From NCBI RefSeq assembly GCF_036320485.1, contig NZ_CP132911.1, positions 1,550,001 through 1,614,000 on the forward strand: DNA of 64,000 nucleotides. Direction: 5' to 3'. Positions 36,746 to 44,458 of this stretch are shown piece by piece; within the stretch, counting starts at the first letter, position 1; each line of letters opens with the position of its first letter. This DNA is from Dyella sp. A6 (GTDB taxonomy: Bacteria; Pseudomonadota; Gammaproteobacteria; Xanthomonadales; Rhodanobacteraceae). Below the pieces are notes generated by a model that did not search any database, was not told the DNA's origin, and was given only the letters and a program-made list of their open reading frames with translations. The position numbers and the translations under genes are program-made.

Positions 36746-37165
36746 ATGAAACGACTCGCCATGCTTCCCCTCGTGGCTGCCGCCGGGCTTCTCGCCCCTT
36801 CGGCACGAGCCGGCACGTACTGCTGGGTAGATCATGCCATCCCGCAAGCTAACTCGGTGAAGTTGGAATTTGCCGTGCAACCTCGATACGTGGGCATCAC
36901 TCACCGCGATGGCAGCCACACCCGGTTCTATGCCGAAACGTCGAAGCCGATGACCGTAAATCTCCACATTGGCGAGGCTATGGAAGTTTCCCAAGGCCTG
37001 CACAGCGACTGCCAGATCAAAGCTACGCGTGTCGATGGTCGACTCAGGATCGTCTTCACTTTGGGGGTGGGAATGCCAGGCCTGCCGCCAACCAAGTCCA
37101 TCGAGGTGTTGGAAGCTGGCGCAGACGGCCGCTTTCATCGGGTGGCCGTGGAGGGCGTCAAATAG
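36746..37165 (+). CDS. Hypothetical secreted protein
   Basis: This 139-residue protein has a clear signal peptide (KRLAMLPLVAAAGLLAPSARA, cleavage after ARA). The mature part is mostly beta-strand-like, with two cysteines (in TYCWVDH and HSDCQIK) that could form a disulfide. No family is recognised. It is transcribed divergently from the VOC gene with a 58-base gap, so the two may share regulatory DNA. Confidence 0.6.
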   Translation: MKRLAMLPLVAAAGLLAPSARAGTYCWVDHAIPQANSVKLEFAVQPRYVGITHRDGSHTRFYAETSKPMTVNLHIGEAMEVSQGLHSDCQIKATRVDGRLRIVFTLGVGMPGLPPTKSIEVLEAGADGRFHRVAVEGVK

Positions 37166-37369
37166 GCACCCGAGTCTCCTGCGTCGAGCACCAACTAGGC
37201 GCTCGGCAGATGGACTGCGTTGCCGCCGTCAGGCGCTGAGTGCATGGGCGCCTGGCATGGAGGATGCAGGCGTCAGACCTATGCTTCGAGAGCACCACTA
37301 TCATTCCGATATCGGCGCGCGCATCAGTTTCAAGCACGCAAATAGCGCCCCTCCACTGGAGTCTGCTGC

Positions 37370-37972
37370 ATGACGAAACCAGCTGAACACCAGGATCTCA
37401 GACGGGCTGTACTGTTGGTCGCCCTCCTGAACCAGGCTTATTTCGGTGTCGAGTTTGCCGTCGCCTTGCACATCGGCTCCGTCTCGCTGTTCGCCGACAG
37501 CGTTGATTTTCTGGAAGACACCGCGGTCAATCTGCTGATCCTGATCGCCCTGGGCTGGAGCATGCGGGCGCGGGCTCGTGTTGGCATGGCCATGGCGAGC
37601 GTCCTACTCGTACCGACCGTTGCCATGCTCTGGTCGGTATGGATGAAGATCGGCCACTTCATCCCTCCGGCGCCCATGCCGCTGTCCCTAACGGGTGCTG
37701 GTGCACTGGCCGTCAATCTGACCTGTGCGTTCCTGCTGGCCAGATACCGCAAGCATCGCGGCAGCCTTACCAAGGCCGCCTTTCTGTCGGCCCGGAACGA
37801 CGCCTACGCCAACATTGCGATCATCGCTGCAGGTGTGATCACAACGTTCACCCATTCGGCATGGCCGGACATGGTGGTCGGCCTGGGGATCATGCTGATG
37901 AACGCTGATGCAGCCCGGGAGGTCTGGAAGGCTGCGCGCGAGGAGCACCGTCTATCGTCGGCGACCGTCTAG
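37370..37972 (+). CDS. Cation-diffusion-facilitator-like membrane transporter (short form)
   Basis: This 200-residue protein has five to six hydrophobic helices. The motif SVSLFADSVDFLEDTAVN in helix 2 resembles the CDF metal-binding signature (GSxALxxDAxHxxxD), and SARNDAYANIAIIAAGVIT resembles the second CDF metal motif in helix 5 (SxxxDxxxN). It lacks the C-terminal cytoplasmic metal-sensing domain of full-length CDF proteins (~300 residues). Probable heavy-metal/cation exporter; the metal is unknown. The preceding 204 bases (37166-37369) hold nothing recognisable. Confidence 0.74.
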   Translation: MTKPAEHQDLRRAVLLVALLNQAYFGVEFAVALHIGSVSLFADSVDFLEDTAVNLLILIALGWSMRARARVGMAMASVLLVPTVAMLWSVWMKIGHFIPPAPMPLSLTGAGALAVNLTCAFLLARYRKHRGSLTKAAFLSARNDAYANIAIIAAGVITTFTHSAWPDMVVGLGIMLMNADAAREVWKAAREEHRLSSATV

Positions 37973-38093
37973 AACCTATCGGCAGTCAGCTGGCCTAGAT
38001 AGCGCCGGCACTAGCCGGGCGAACGAGGCAAGGATCTACGGGCGGCCATATCGTCCGCCGCAGCGGTGCGGGATTGGCGGGCACAGTGAGGTA

Positions 38094-38621
38094 TCAGCGC
38101 TTCCTGCCAGTGACGTACGGATCTAACGCCGTTATCGCATCGGAGAGGTCGTTGGATAGCGCATCGAGGTACGGTCGAATATCCGCCGCTATCTGGACGT
38201 TGTCTCTGGATATGCCCCTGACTCGCTCCGCTTCGCGGCTTACGAGTTCTGCCACGCGCAAACACTCTGCATACGCGTGCACGACCTTGGTCGATGTAGG
38301 CCGCCCCAGGTCAGGAAGGATGCGAGCAAATCTCTCATGCGTCGGCATCGTCGGCTTTGATAGCCCACGAACCCAGTCAACGAAATGCTGCTCGTGAGTG
38401 AGCTTCTTCTGGTCGAAGTCAGACCGACATTGCTCCACCACCTGCCGCCAGGTCGCTAGGTCTGTCTGAAGGGCTTTCGATAGCGCCGCCCTGACGTCGC
38501 GCTGGCGACTGCGGTCTTTGCGCCATTGGTAGAGACCTAGCCACAGCGCGACTACTGTGGCACCCATGGTTCCGATCGCGCTCGCGATTTCCCAGCCAGA
38601 CGTGGTGGCGGCAGGACACAT
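38094..38621 (-). CDS. Hypothetical protein with N-terminal membrane anchor
   Basis: This 175-residue protein starts MCPAATTSGWEIASAIG with one membrane helix (about residues 8-29, IASAIGTMGATVVALWLGLYQW), then a basic stop-transfer segment RKDRSRQRD and a mainly helical cytoplasmic domain. The ATG at 38621 is preferred over the longer frame because the membrane helix then sits at the N-terminus. No family is recognised. Helical membrane-anchored proteins of this look are common in accessory regions. Confidence 0.6.
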   Translation of the reverse strand: MCPAATTSGWEIASAIGTMGATVVALWLGLYQWRKDRSRQRDVRAALSKALQTDLATWRQVVEQCRSDFDQKKLTHEQHFVDWVRGLSKPTMPTHERFARILPDLGRPTSTKVVHAYAECLRVAELVSREAERVRGISRDNVQIAADIRPYLDALSNDLSDAITALDPYVTGRKR

Positions 38622-38697
38622 GCAGGCATCTCCTCTTCGATGGTGCGCACGCCGTGCCGTGCTAGTGTCGCGCGAATCCGTTGGCAGGAGCAGCGCC

Positions 38698-38946
38698 ATG
38701 TTCCCCTTGACGGAAGAGCACCGCGATATCGAGATTCGATACGGCTACGACATCACGACGGACAGCTGGAGGGCCAACTTCGTGCTACCGGCAAAGCAGA
38801 CGATGCGTGTTGACTTCCATCGCACTGGCTTCCGCAAACCAATGTCAACACTCGATCCAGGCAAAAACAGCGTCTCCGGCGCCACTGAGGGCGAAGCGCT
38901 TGAGCGGGCACGAGCGGAGATCGACAGCTACCTTGTCGACGCGTAG
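38698..38946 (+). CDS. Small hypothetical protein
   Basis: This 82-residue soluble protein begins MFPLTEEHRDIEIRYGYDI at an ATG with a GGAG ribosome-binding site 8-9 bases upstream. It has a beta-rich first half and a C-terminal amphipathic helix (EGEALERARAEIDSYL) resembling small DUF domains of the HicB/DUF-type fold, though no clear match can be named. It is divergent from the membrane-anchored protein gene. Confidence 0.5.
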   Translation: MFPLTEEHRDIEIRYGYDITTDSWRANFVLPAKQTMRVDFHRTGFRKPMSTLDPGKNSVSGATEGEALERARAEIDSYLVDA

Positions 38947-39057
38947 CCCAGAAAGCAGAAGCTCCGCGCTTGGCGAGACGCTGCGGGTGATGCGCGCAGG
39001 ATTGGCCGCTGTCGAGGGGAGGCCAATGGACGCTACTGGACGACATGAGACAAGAAA

Positions 39058-39097
39058 AAGGCCGTAACCCTTGCTATTGCTTAGGTTTCCGGCCTTT
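39058..39097 (-). terminator. Rho-independent terminator of tmRNA gene
   Basis: On the minus strand AAAGGCCG (39090-39097) pairs with CGGCCTTT (39058-39065), with an inner AACC/GGTT pairing, and the T run continues past the stem (CCTTTTTC). It lies about 25 bases beyond the mature tmRNA 3' end, where the precursor should stop. Confidence 0.8.
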
Positions 39098-39122
39098 ATT
39101 AGACGCCGTTGGACGGCTTTAT

Positions 39123-39477
<355 letters not shown>

Positions 39478-39505
39478 GGGGAAAAGAAGCTGGATCAGTC
39501 GGCCA

Positions 39506-39535
39506 AGTATATGAGGGCCGTCACCGGCTTATCAA
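39506..39535 (-). promoter_or_regulatory. Sigma-70 promoter of ssrA
   Basis: On the minus strand a -35 box TTGATA (39530-39535) and a -10 box TATACT (39506-39511) are separated by 18 bases, 29 bases before the mature tmRNA 5' end. This leaves room for a short leader removed by RNase P. Both hexamers are near consensus, which suits a highly expressed RNA. Confidence 0.72.
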
Positions 39536-39580
39536 TTGTCGGGACGCGCGATTCTTGTGGTGCGATTCCAGCGATGCGGT

Positions 39581-40072
39581 TCAGGCGGATCGGTTGTGCG
39601 CGCGCATGGTGCGCTGCTTCTCGCGTTGCCAGTCGCGTTCCTTGGCGGTGTCGCGCTTGTCGTGCTCCTGCTTGCCGCGGGCGACGCCGATCTCGACCTT
39701 GACCTTGTTGCCTTTCCAGTACATCGCAACGGGCACCAGCGTGTAGCCCTTGCGTTCGACGGCGCCGATCAGCTGGTCGATCTCCTGCCGGTGCAGCAGC
39801 AGCTTGCGGGTGCGGCGGTCATTGGCGATCACGTGGGTGGAGGCACTGATCAGCGGGGGAATGGATGCGCCCACCAGAAAGATCTCGCCGTCCTGCACGT
39901 AGGCATAGCCATCGCCGAAATTGATGCGTCCGGCACGCAGCGACTTCAGCTCCCAGCCCTGCAGGGCGATGCCTGCCTCGTAGCGCTGGTCGATGTGGTA
40001 TTCGTGTCGGGCACGCTTGTTCAGCGCGATGGTGCTGCTGCCCTTGTTGTCTTTGTCCTTGCTCTTGGCCAT
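39581..40072 (-). CDS. smpB: SsrA-binding protein SmpB
   Basis: This 163-residue small basic protein binds tmRNA and places it in stalled ribosomes. The core STIALNKRARHEYHIDQRYEAG is unmistakable, with the LQGWELKSLRAGRINFGDGYA motif and the disordered basic tail ending ERDWQREKQRTMRAHNRSA that enters the mRNA channel. The ATG at 40072 gives the usual family length; the frame extends to 40117 without conserved residues. It lies directly upstream of ssrA and divergent from ratA. Confidence 0.96.
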   Translation of the reverse strand: MAKSKDKDNKGSSTIALNKRARHEYHIDQRYEAGIALQGWELKSLRAGRINFGDGYAYVQDGEIFLVGASIPPLISASTHVIANDRRTRKLLLHRQEIDQLIGAVERKGYTLVPVAMYWKGNKVKVEIGVARGKQEHDKRDTAKERDWQREKQRTMRAHNRSA

Positions 40073-40155
40073 GTCCGCTAAACTTCGGGTCTTGTCGCCC
40101 TGTGGCCCGTACGGCATCCATGGGGCTTACCGTTCGAGATGGAAATGAGGCTGTC

Positions 40156-40587
40156 GTGATCGAAATCCGACGAACCGCCCTGGTGAAACATTCGCCGGCT
40201 CAGATGTTCGATCTGGTCAATGATGTGGAAGCATACCCAAAGCGCTTCCCCTGGTGTTCCGGTGCCGAGGTACTGGAGCGTGGCGAGAACATGCTGGTGG
40301 CGAGACTCGATCTCAAGTTTGCCGGGTTCCATCATAGTTTCACCACGCGCAACACGATGGATCAGCCGCGCCGGTTGCAGGTCAGTCTGGTCAACGGTCC
40401 ACTTCGTGCGCTCGAGGGTGTCTGGGACTTCACTGCGCTGGGAGATGACGGCTGCAAGATCGCACTGGCGCTGGATTTCGACTATGCCGGCCGGCTTGGT
40501 GGTGCGGCGCTCCGGCTGGGTTTCCAGGGGCTGGCAAGCCGCATGGTCGATGACTTCTGTCGCGAGGCCGATCGGGCGTATGGCTGA
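40156..40587 (+). CDS. ratA: RatA-family protein (SRPBCC / coenzyme-Q-binding type)
   Basis: This 143-residue START-like protein (VKHSPAQMFDLVNDVEAYPKRFPWC; C-terminal LASRMVDDFCREADRAYG) belongs to the family called RatA (ribosome association toxin) or COQ10-like; which role holds here is unresolved. A GTG start at 40156 is preferred, with GAGG about 8 bases upstream; the frame also opens at 40102 but adds residues unlike the family. The gene overlaps the following rnfH by 8 bases, the standard pairing. Confidence 0.93.
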   Translation: MIEIRRTALVKHSPAQMFDLVNDVEAYPKRFPWCSGAEVLERGENMLVARLDLKFAGFHHSFTTRNTMDQPRRLQVSLVNGPLRALEGVWDFTALGDDGCKIALALDFDYAGRLGGAALRLGFQGLASRMVDDFCREADRAYG

Positions 40588-40858
40588 TCGCATGATCGTG
40601 GAAGTAGCCTGCGCGTGGCCGGATCGCCAGCTTGTCTACCGTGTCGAGCTGGCGCCGGGGAGCACGGTGATGCAGGCGATCGAAGCGTCGGGGCTGCTGC
40701 GTGATGAGCCGTGCCTGGAACTTGACCCGGCCCGGCTGGGCGTCTTCGCCCGGCGCGTGGCGCCGGGCGACATCCTTCGCGATGGTGACCGCGTGGAGAT
40801 CTACCGCCCGCTGACTGTCGATCCGAAAGAGGCGAGGCGGCGACGGGCTGGACGCTGA
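40580..40858 (+). CDS. rnfH: RnfH-family protein (RatB, ubiquitin-like fold)
   Basis: This 92-residue beta-grasp protein (MIVEVACAWPDRQLVYRVEL, GVFARRVAPGDILRDGDRVE, IYRPLTVDPKEARRRRA) has the family signature IYRPL near the C-terminus. Its function is not firmly known. The start at 40580 overlaps ratA, implying coupled translation; an ATG at 40592 is an alternative. It converges with bamE, leaving 8 bases between stops. Confidence 0.93.
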   Translation: MADRMIVEVACAWPDRQLVYRVELAPGSTVMQAIEASGLLRDEPCLELDPARLGVFARRVAPGDILRDGDRVEIYRPLTVDPKEARRRRAGR

Positions 40859-40866
40859 CCGGAAGC

Positions 40867-41346
40867 TCAGTTCTGACCGCCGGCAGGCTTGGTGTTGCTG
40901 GCGCCAACACTGATGGCCGGCTCGTCCTTCTTGGTCGAGCTCTTGTCGCCCTTGGTCTCGTTGACCGGGTAGCTCACGTGATACTTCTTGTTCTGTTCCA
41001 GCAGTTCCTTGGTGTTCTGCGCGAACGGGGTGCCCTCGACGCGCACCAGTGTGCCGTTCTCGAAGTACAGGCTCATGGAATGCAACTGCATTTTTTCGCC
41101 GCGATGCGAATACGTCGACACGTAATCCCAGCGGTCGTGGTCGAACGGGGAGGCCACCGAGGGCGTGCCCAGCAGCGCAAGCACCTGTTCCTTGGTCAAC
41201 CCGGGCTTGAGCTGGTTCACCGCCTTCTGGTCGATCGACTTGGCGAAAAGATTGCCTTGCTGCACGTCGGGGGTATACACGAGATGGCAGCCCGCCAGCG
41301 GCAAGGCCAGCATGGCGAAACCCAGCGTGCGAATCAGTTTTTGCAT
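40867..41346 (-). CDS. bamE: Outer-membrane assembly lipoprotein BamE (OmlA/SmpA)
   Basis: This 159-residue lipoprotein component of the BAM beta-barrel insertion complex has the lipobox LAGC at residues 17-20. The SmpA/OmlA domain includes QGNLFAKSIDQKAVNQLKPG, MTKEQVLALLGTP-like (LTKEQVLALLGTPSVASPF) and RWDYVSTYS. The ~45-residue tail after the domain is polar and longer than in E. coli, as is usual in this order. It is divergent from fur, the omlA-fur arrangement known from Xanthomonas. Confidence 0.95.
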   Translation of the reverse strand: MQKLIRTLGFAMLALPLAGCHLVYTPDVQQGNLFAKSIDQKAVNQLKPGLTKEQVLALLGTPSVASPFDHDRWDYVSTYSHRGEKMQLHSMSLYFENGTLVRVEGTPFAQNTKELLEQNKKYHVSYPVNETKGDKSSTKKDEPAISVGASNTKPAGGQN

Positions 41347-41425
41347 GCGTGTTGCGTCCGGATCGTGAAGGTATCGGATGATACACTAATGCCTTGATCG
41401 CACCGTGTATCGGGGGGAATTGGCG

Positions 41426-41842
41426 ATGGAACAGGAATCTCAGGAACTGCGTCGTGCCGGCCTCAAGGTCACGCATCCGCGCATGCGCATCCTGCAGATC
41501 TTCGAGGAAGACGGTGCACGCCATCTGTCCGCCGAAGATGTCTACAAGAGGCTGCTTGCCCATGAAGAGGACATCGGACTGGCAACGGTGTATCGCGTGC
41601 TGACCCAGTTCGAAGCCGCCGGCATCCTCGTCAAGCACAATTTCGAGGGGGGGCAGGCCGTCTACGAACTCGATCGCGGGCAGCATCACGATCACATGAT
41701 CGATGTTGACAGCGGAAAGGTCATCGAGTTCGTCAGCGAGGAGATCGAGAAGCTGCAGCACGCGATCGCCGCCAGTCACGGTTACGTCATCGAGGACCAC
41801 AGCCTGGTCCTGTACGTGCGCCCCAAAAACCGGCACAAGTAG
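41426..41842 (+). CDS. fur: Ferric uptake regulator Fur
   Basis: This 138-residue iron-responsive repressor has the N-terminal winged helix (LKVTHPRMRILQIFEE, ATVYRVLTQFEAAGI) followed by the dimerisation domain with the metal-binding HHDHMIDVDSGKVIEF motif. It lacks the CxxC pairs found in some Fur proteins; the C-terminal zinc site is reduced to HIS residues (VRPKNRHK). The ATG at 41426 is supported by a GGGGGG run about 9 bases upstream. The 79 bases to bamE must hold divergent promoters. Confidence 0.96.
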   Translation: MEQESQELRRAGLKVTHPRMRILQIFEEDGARHLSAEDVYKRLLAHEEDIGLATVYRVLTQFEAAGILVKHNFEGGQAVYELDRGQHHDHMIDVDSGKVIEFVSEEIEKLQHAIAASHGYVIEDHSLVLYVRPKNRHK

Positions 41843-41900
41843 TATCTGGCGGTGGGCCGGCAGGTTTCTGGCTGAGCCGGCAAGCCCGGAGACGGGGCAT

Positions 41901-41939
41901 AAAAAAAACCGCGGGAGGACTCCTGTCCACCCAGCGGTT
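41901..41939 (-). terminator. Strong intrinsic terminator (minus strand) between kinase gene and fur
   Basis: On the minus strand AACCGC / GCGGTT pair (41934-41939 with 41907-41912), extended by GGG/CCC and GGAC/GTCC with an AGGA loop, and followed by eight consecutive T. It sits about 207 bases beyond the kinase stop codon, far further than an ordinary gene-end terminator, so it may end an independent RNA. It could also stop fur transcription less efficiently, since the plus strand lacks a long T run. Confidence 0.85.
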
Positions 41940-42110
41940 TATCCGTTGCCGTATGGCGAAGCGTCATACCCGAGTTGCTCGAAGTAAACGCATGTCGCCC
42001 TAGACATCGGCGGAACAGCATCCTGCCGTTCTTCGGGTCAACCGTCCCCACGGCCGACCCGGCACACCATCTTGCGATGGCGGCTCCCCCACATCGATGA
42101 AAGGATCGTA
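41901..42110 (-). ncRNA. Candidate structured non-coding RNA
   Basis: The 300-base space between fur and the kinase gene holds a run of small hairpins ending in the strong terminator. On the minus strand these include CCATC-GCAA-GATGG (42067-42080, a GNRA loop), GGGTC/GACCC (42035-42060) enclosing CCGT-GGGG-ACGG, GAACGGC/GCTGTTC (42013-42031), ATGTC/GACAT (41992-42007), a CGAG/CTCG hairpin (41971-41981) and GTATG/CATAC (41951-41969). No known RNA family is recognised: it is not 6S, SRP or RNase P RNA. It may be a separate sRNA or a structured 3' UTR of the kinase mRNA. The 5' end is not defined. Confidence 0.45.
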
Positions 42111-42145
42111 ACGAAGACTTCACGCGGGAGATATTGGAAAATTTC

Positions 42146-43753
42146 CTATTCCGGGTGGCTGAGGCGAACTGCCGCACGGTTTGGCGTGCTGCTGTGCAGC
42201 AGTACTCGCAGGTGTACGCCGGTCGGTCCGCTACGCAGGCGGAAGACGCCGCCAAGCGAAGTCACACGGTCACGCATGCCTTGCAGACCGCGCCCCTCGC
42301 TCTCGACGCGTTCGGGCAATCCGCTGCCGTTGTCGCGAATGTCCAGCAGCGCCAGTACCCTGCCTTGGCGCGTGCCGATACGCAGGCGCAGGCGGAACTC
42401 GCTGGCGTGCGCGTGTTTCACGGCATTGGTCGCACTTTCCTGTACCAAACGATAGAGCGCGGTGCGGATATCTTCCTCCAGCAGGCGCGGGTCGCCGTGC
42501 AGATCGGTGTAATAGCGCATGCAGGCCGTGCTCAACAGCTGCCGGATCGGTCCTTCGTCCAGGGCCCGCAACAGGCCGAATTCGTCCAGCACAGCCGGGC
42601 GCAGGTCGTCCAGCAGGCGATGAAGGGTGCGCCGCATGTGCCCGAGTATGTCGTTGATGGCCGAGGCGGTGTCGGTCAGGCCGGCCTGCTGCAGGCGGGT
42701 CTGCGCCAGTTTCACGTGGGTCTGGATCGCGGTCAGGTTCTGGCCCAGTTCGTCATGAAGTTCCGCGGCCATGTGCCGGCGGAGGTCTTCCTCAGCCTGC
42801 AGGTTGCCGCGTGCGGCGTCGCGCAGCTGGCGGGCCAACTGGTCCAGACGCCGATTCACGGCTGCAAGGTAGGTGTTCTGCTCGGCGACCCGCGCGCTGC
42901 TCTGGCGAAGGGCGTCCGTGGCCGAGCCAAGCATCAGGGCGCCGGTGCCGGCTACGGCTAGGAACAGGTGCGCTGAGGCGGCTGGCGCGGCGTGGGTGGT
43001 GAAGTGGTCGACGATCGCCATGCCCAGGCTGGAGATCAGCATCGACAGGCTGGCTCCGCGCCAACCGTGCCTGAAAGCAAAGAACAGCACCGGCGCCAGC
43101 GACAGGATGCGGGCAAATTCACGCTGGGGGTCGGACTGCTCGGACAGCGCCAGCAGGATCACCAGGGCCGGCAGCATGACCAGCAAGCCATCCATCAGAA
43201 GACCACGCAACGCCCGTGGCGATGGCGGTGCCAGCACCAGCATGATCAGCGGCGGAGTCAGCAACAGGGTGCCGACATAGTTGCCCAGCAGGTCCTGACC
43301 CATGACCTGCAGCAGCAGGTCGGTGGTCGGCGGTGCGTGGAGGACGGCCAGCATGGCCGTATCCATGGCTGTTGCGGCCAGGACGGTGAACGCCGCCGAC
43401 AACAGCAGGCGGGAGACGTCCTCCGGGTTCTGCAGACTCGGCTTCAGGTGGGCTCGTCGCAGCAACCACAGGCAGATGGCCACGACCAGGGGTTGCGGCA
43501 GGTCGCCAAAGGCGAAAATGGCCCAGCCCATCGGGCTGCCATGGTGCAGGTCGTTCAGGCCGGCAGCGAGCAGTTCGCCGCCAAGCAGCCATGGCCAGTA
43601 GCGGAACGGCGCCAGCAGCAACACGCCGAAGCGCAGGCCGAACGGAAGCATCCAGTAGGGATCGGCGATCGACCAGAGGAATGACCAGCACAGGGCATAG
43701 CCCAGGCCGAGCAAGGGGCCGCGAAGAAGCGAGGGCAGGTAGGACGAGCGCAT
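42146..43753 (-). CDS. MASE1-domain sensor histidine kinase (NarX/UhpB type)
   Basis: This 535-residue kinase has an N-terminal multi-helix MASE1-type membrane sensor (about residues 10-280), a short coiled coil, then a HisKA_3 dimerisation domain with the phospho-acceptor H333 in AELHDELGQNLTAI and a C-terminal HATPase with ATNAVKHAHA (N box) and DIRDNGSGLPE (G box). The ATG at 43753 is chosen because the longer frame would run through the divergent regulator. Its partner is the response regulator 57 bases away on the opposite strand. The signal sensed is unknown. Confidence 0.9.
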   Translation of the reverse strand: MRSSYLPSLLRGPLLGLGYALCWSFLWSIADPYWMLPFGLRFGVLLLAPFRYWPWLLGGELLAAGLNDLHHGSPMGWAIFAFGDLPQPLVVAICLWLLRRAHLKPSLQNPEDVSRLLLSAAFTVLAATAMDTAMLAVLHAPPTTDLLLQVMGQDLLGNYVGTLLLTPPLIMLVLAPPSPRALRGLLMDGLLVMLPALVILLALSEQSDPQREFARILSLAPVLFFAFRHGWRGASLSMLISSLGMAIVDHFTTHAAPAASAHLFLAVAGTGALMLGSATDALRQSSARVAEQNTYLAAVNRRLDQLARQLRDAARGNLQAEEDLRRHMAAELHDELGQNLTAIQTHVKLAQTRLQQAGLTDTASAINDILGHMRRTLHRLLDDLRPAVLDEFGLLRALDEGPIRQLLSTACMRYYTDLHGDPRLLEEDIRTALYRLVQESATNAVKHAHASEFRLRLRIGTRQGRVLALLDIRDNGSGLPERVESEGRGLQGMRDRVTSLGGVFRLRSGPTGVHLRVLLHSSTPNRAAVRLSHPE

Positions 43754-43810
43754 CAGCGGATGGTACACGGGGCGTCTCTGCGGAGCGCCAAGGCTGATAC
43801 AGTGGCACCC

Positions 43811-44458
43811 ATGTACAGCATTGTTCTGGTTGACGACCACGCGATCGTCCGTGAAGGCTTCAAACGGCTCATCGATCTGGAGCCGGACCTCGAGGTCATT
43901 GCCGAGTGCCGCAACGCGGACGACGCCGTCGAGGCGATTGCCCAGCATCGCCCGGACCTGGTGGCGCTCGACCTGTCGTTGCCGGACGGCAGCGGTCTGC
44001 CGTTGATCGAACATCTGCGCAGTGTGGCGCCGGATACCCGGATCGTGGTGCTGAGCATGCATGACGGCGAGCCTTATGTGTCAGAGGCTCTGCGTCGCGG
44101 GGCCAGCGGCTATGTGACCAAGGGGGTGGCGCCGGAGGAACTGGTGGCCGGACTGCGTGCCGTGATGCAGGGCGAGCAGTTCCTGAGCTCCGACCTCCAG
44201 CAGCGACGTGCGGATCGGTCGGGTCAGGAGCTTGATCCGTTCGAGCGCCTGACGGCCCGCGAGCGCGAAGTGTTCCTGCTGCTGGCTGCGGGCCTCGCTC
44301 CCAAGCAGGTCGCGGCCGAGCTTGGCATCGGCCAGAAGACGGTCTACATCCACCGGGCCAGCCTGATGGGCAAGCTGGGCGCGGGCTCCGAACTCGATCT
44401 GTACCGGATCGCCAGCGAACGCGGCCTGCTCGGTGCGACGAGGAGCAGCTCAGGCTGA
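43811..44458 (+). CDS. NarL/UhpA-family response regulator
   Basis: This 215-residue regulator has a receiver domain with the acidic pair DDH at 8-10, the phosphorylation site Asp54 in LVALDLSLPDG, and the conserved Lys in SGYVTKGVAPEEL. A C-terminal LuxR-type HTH follows (LTAREREVFLLLAAGL, ELGIGQKTVYIHRA). It is encoded divergently from the MASE1 kinase, so the pair probably forms a two-component system. The gene overlaps recN by 9 bases at the 3' end. Confidence 0.93.
   Translation: MYSIVLVDDHAIVREGFKRLIDLEPDLEVIAECRNADDAVEAIAQHRPDLVALDLSLPDGSGLPLIEHLRSVAPDTRIVVLSMHDGEPYVSEALRRGASGYVTKGVAPEELVAGLRAVMQGEQFLSSDLQQRRADRSGQELDPFERLTAREREVFLLLAAGLAPKQVAAELGIGQKTVYIHRASLMGKLGAGSELDLYRIASERGLLGATRSSSG

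Noticed and set aside
35306..39122. Integrase, transposase or plasmid genes in the accessory region
   Set aside because: None of the frames carries recombinase or transposase motifs (R-H-R-Y tetrad, DDE), so a mobile element call is not supported beyond the att-like repeat.
41901..42110. 6S RNA, SRP RNA or RNase P RNA
   Set aside because: The region lacks the single long bubble-containing hairpin of 6S, the GGUCAGGUCCGGAAGGAAGC loop of SRP RNA and the conserved regions of RNase P RNA.
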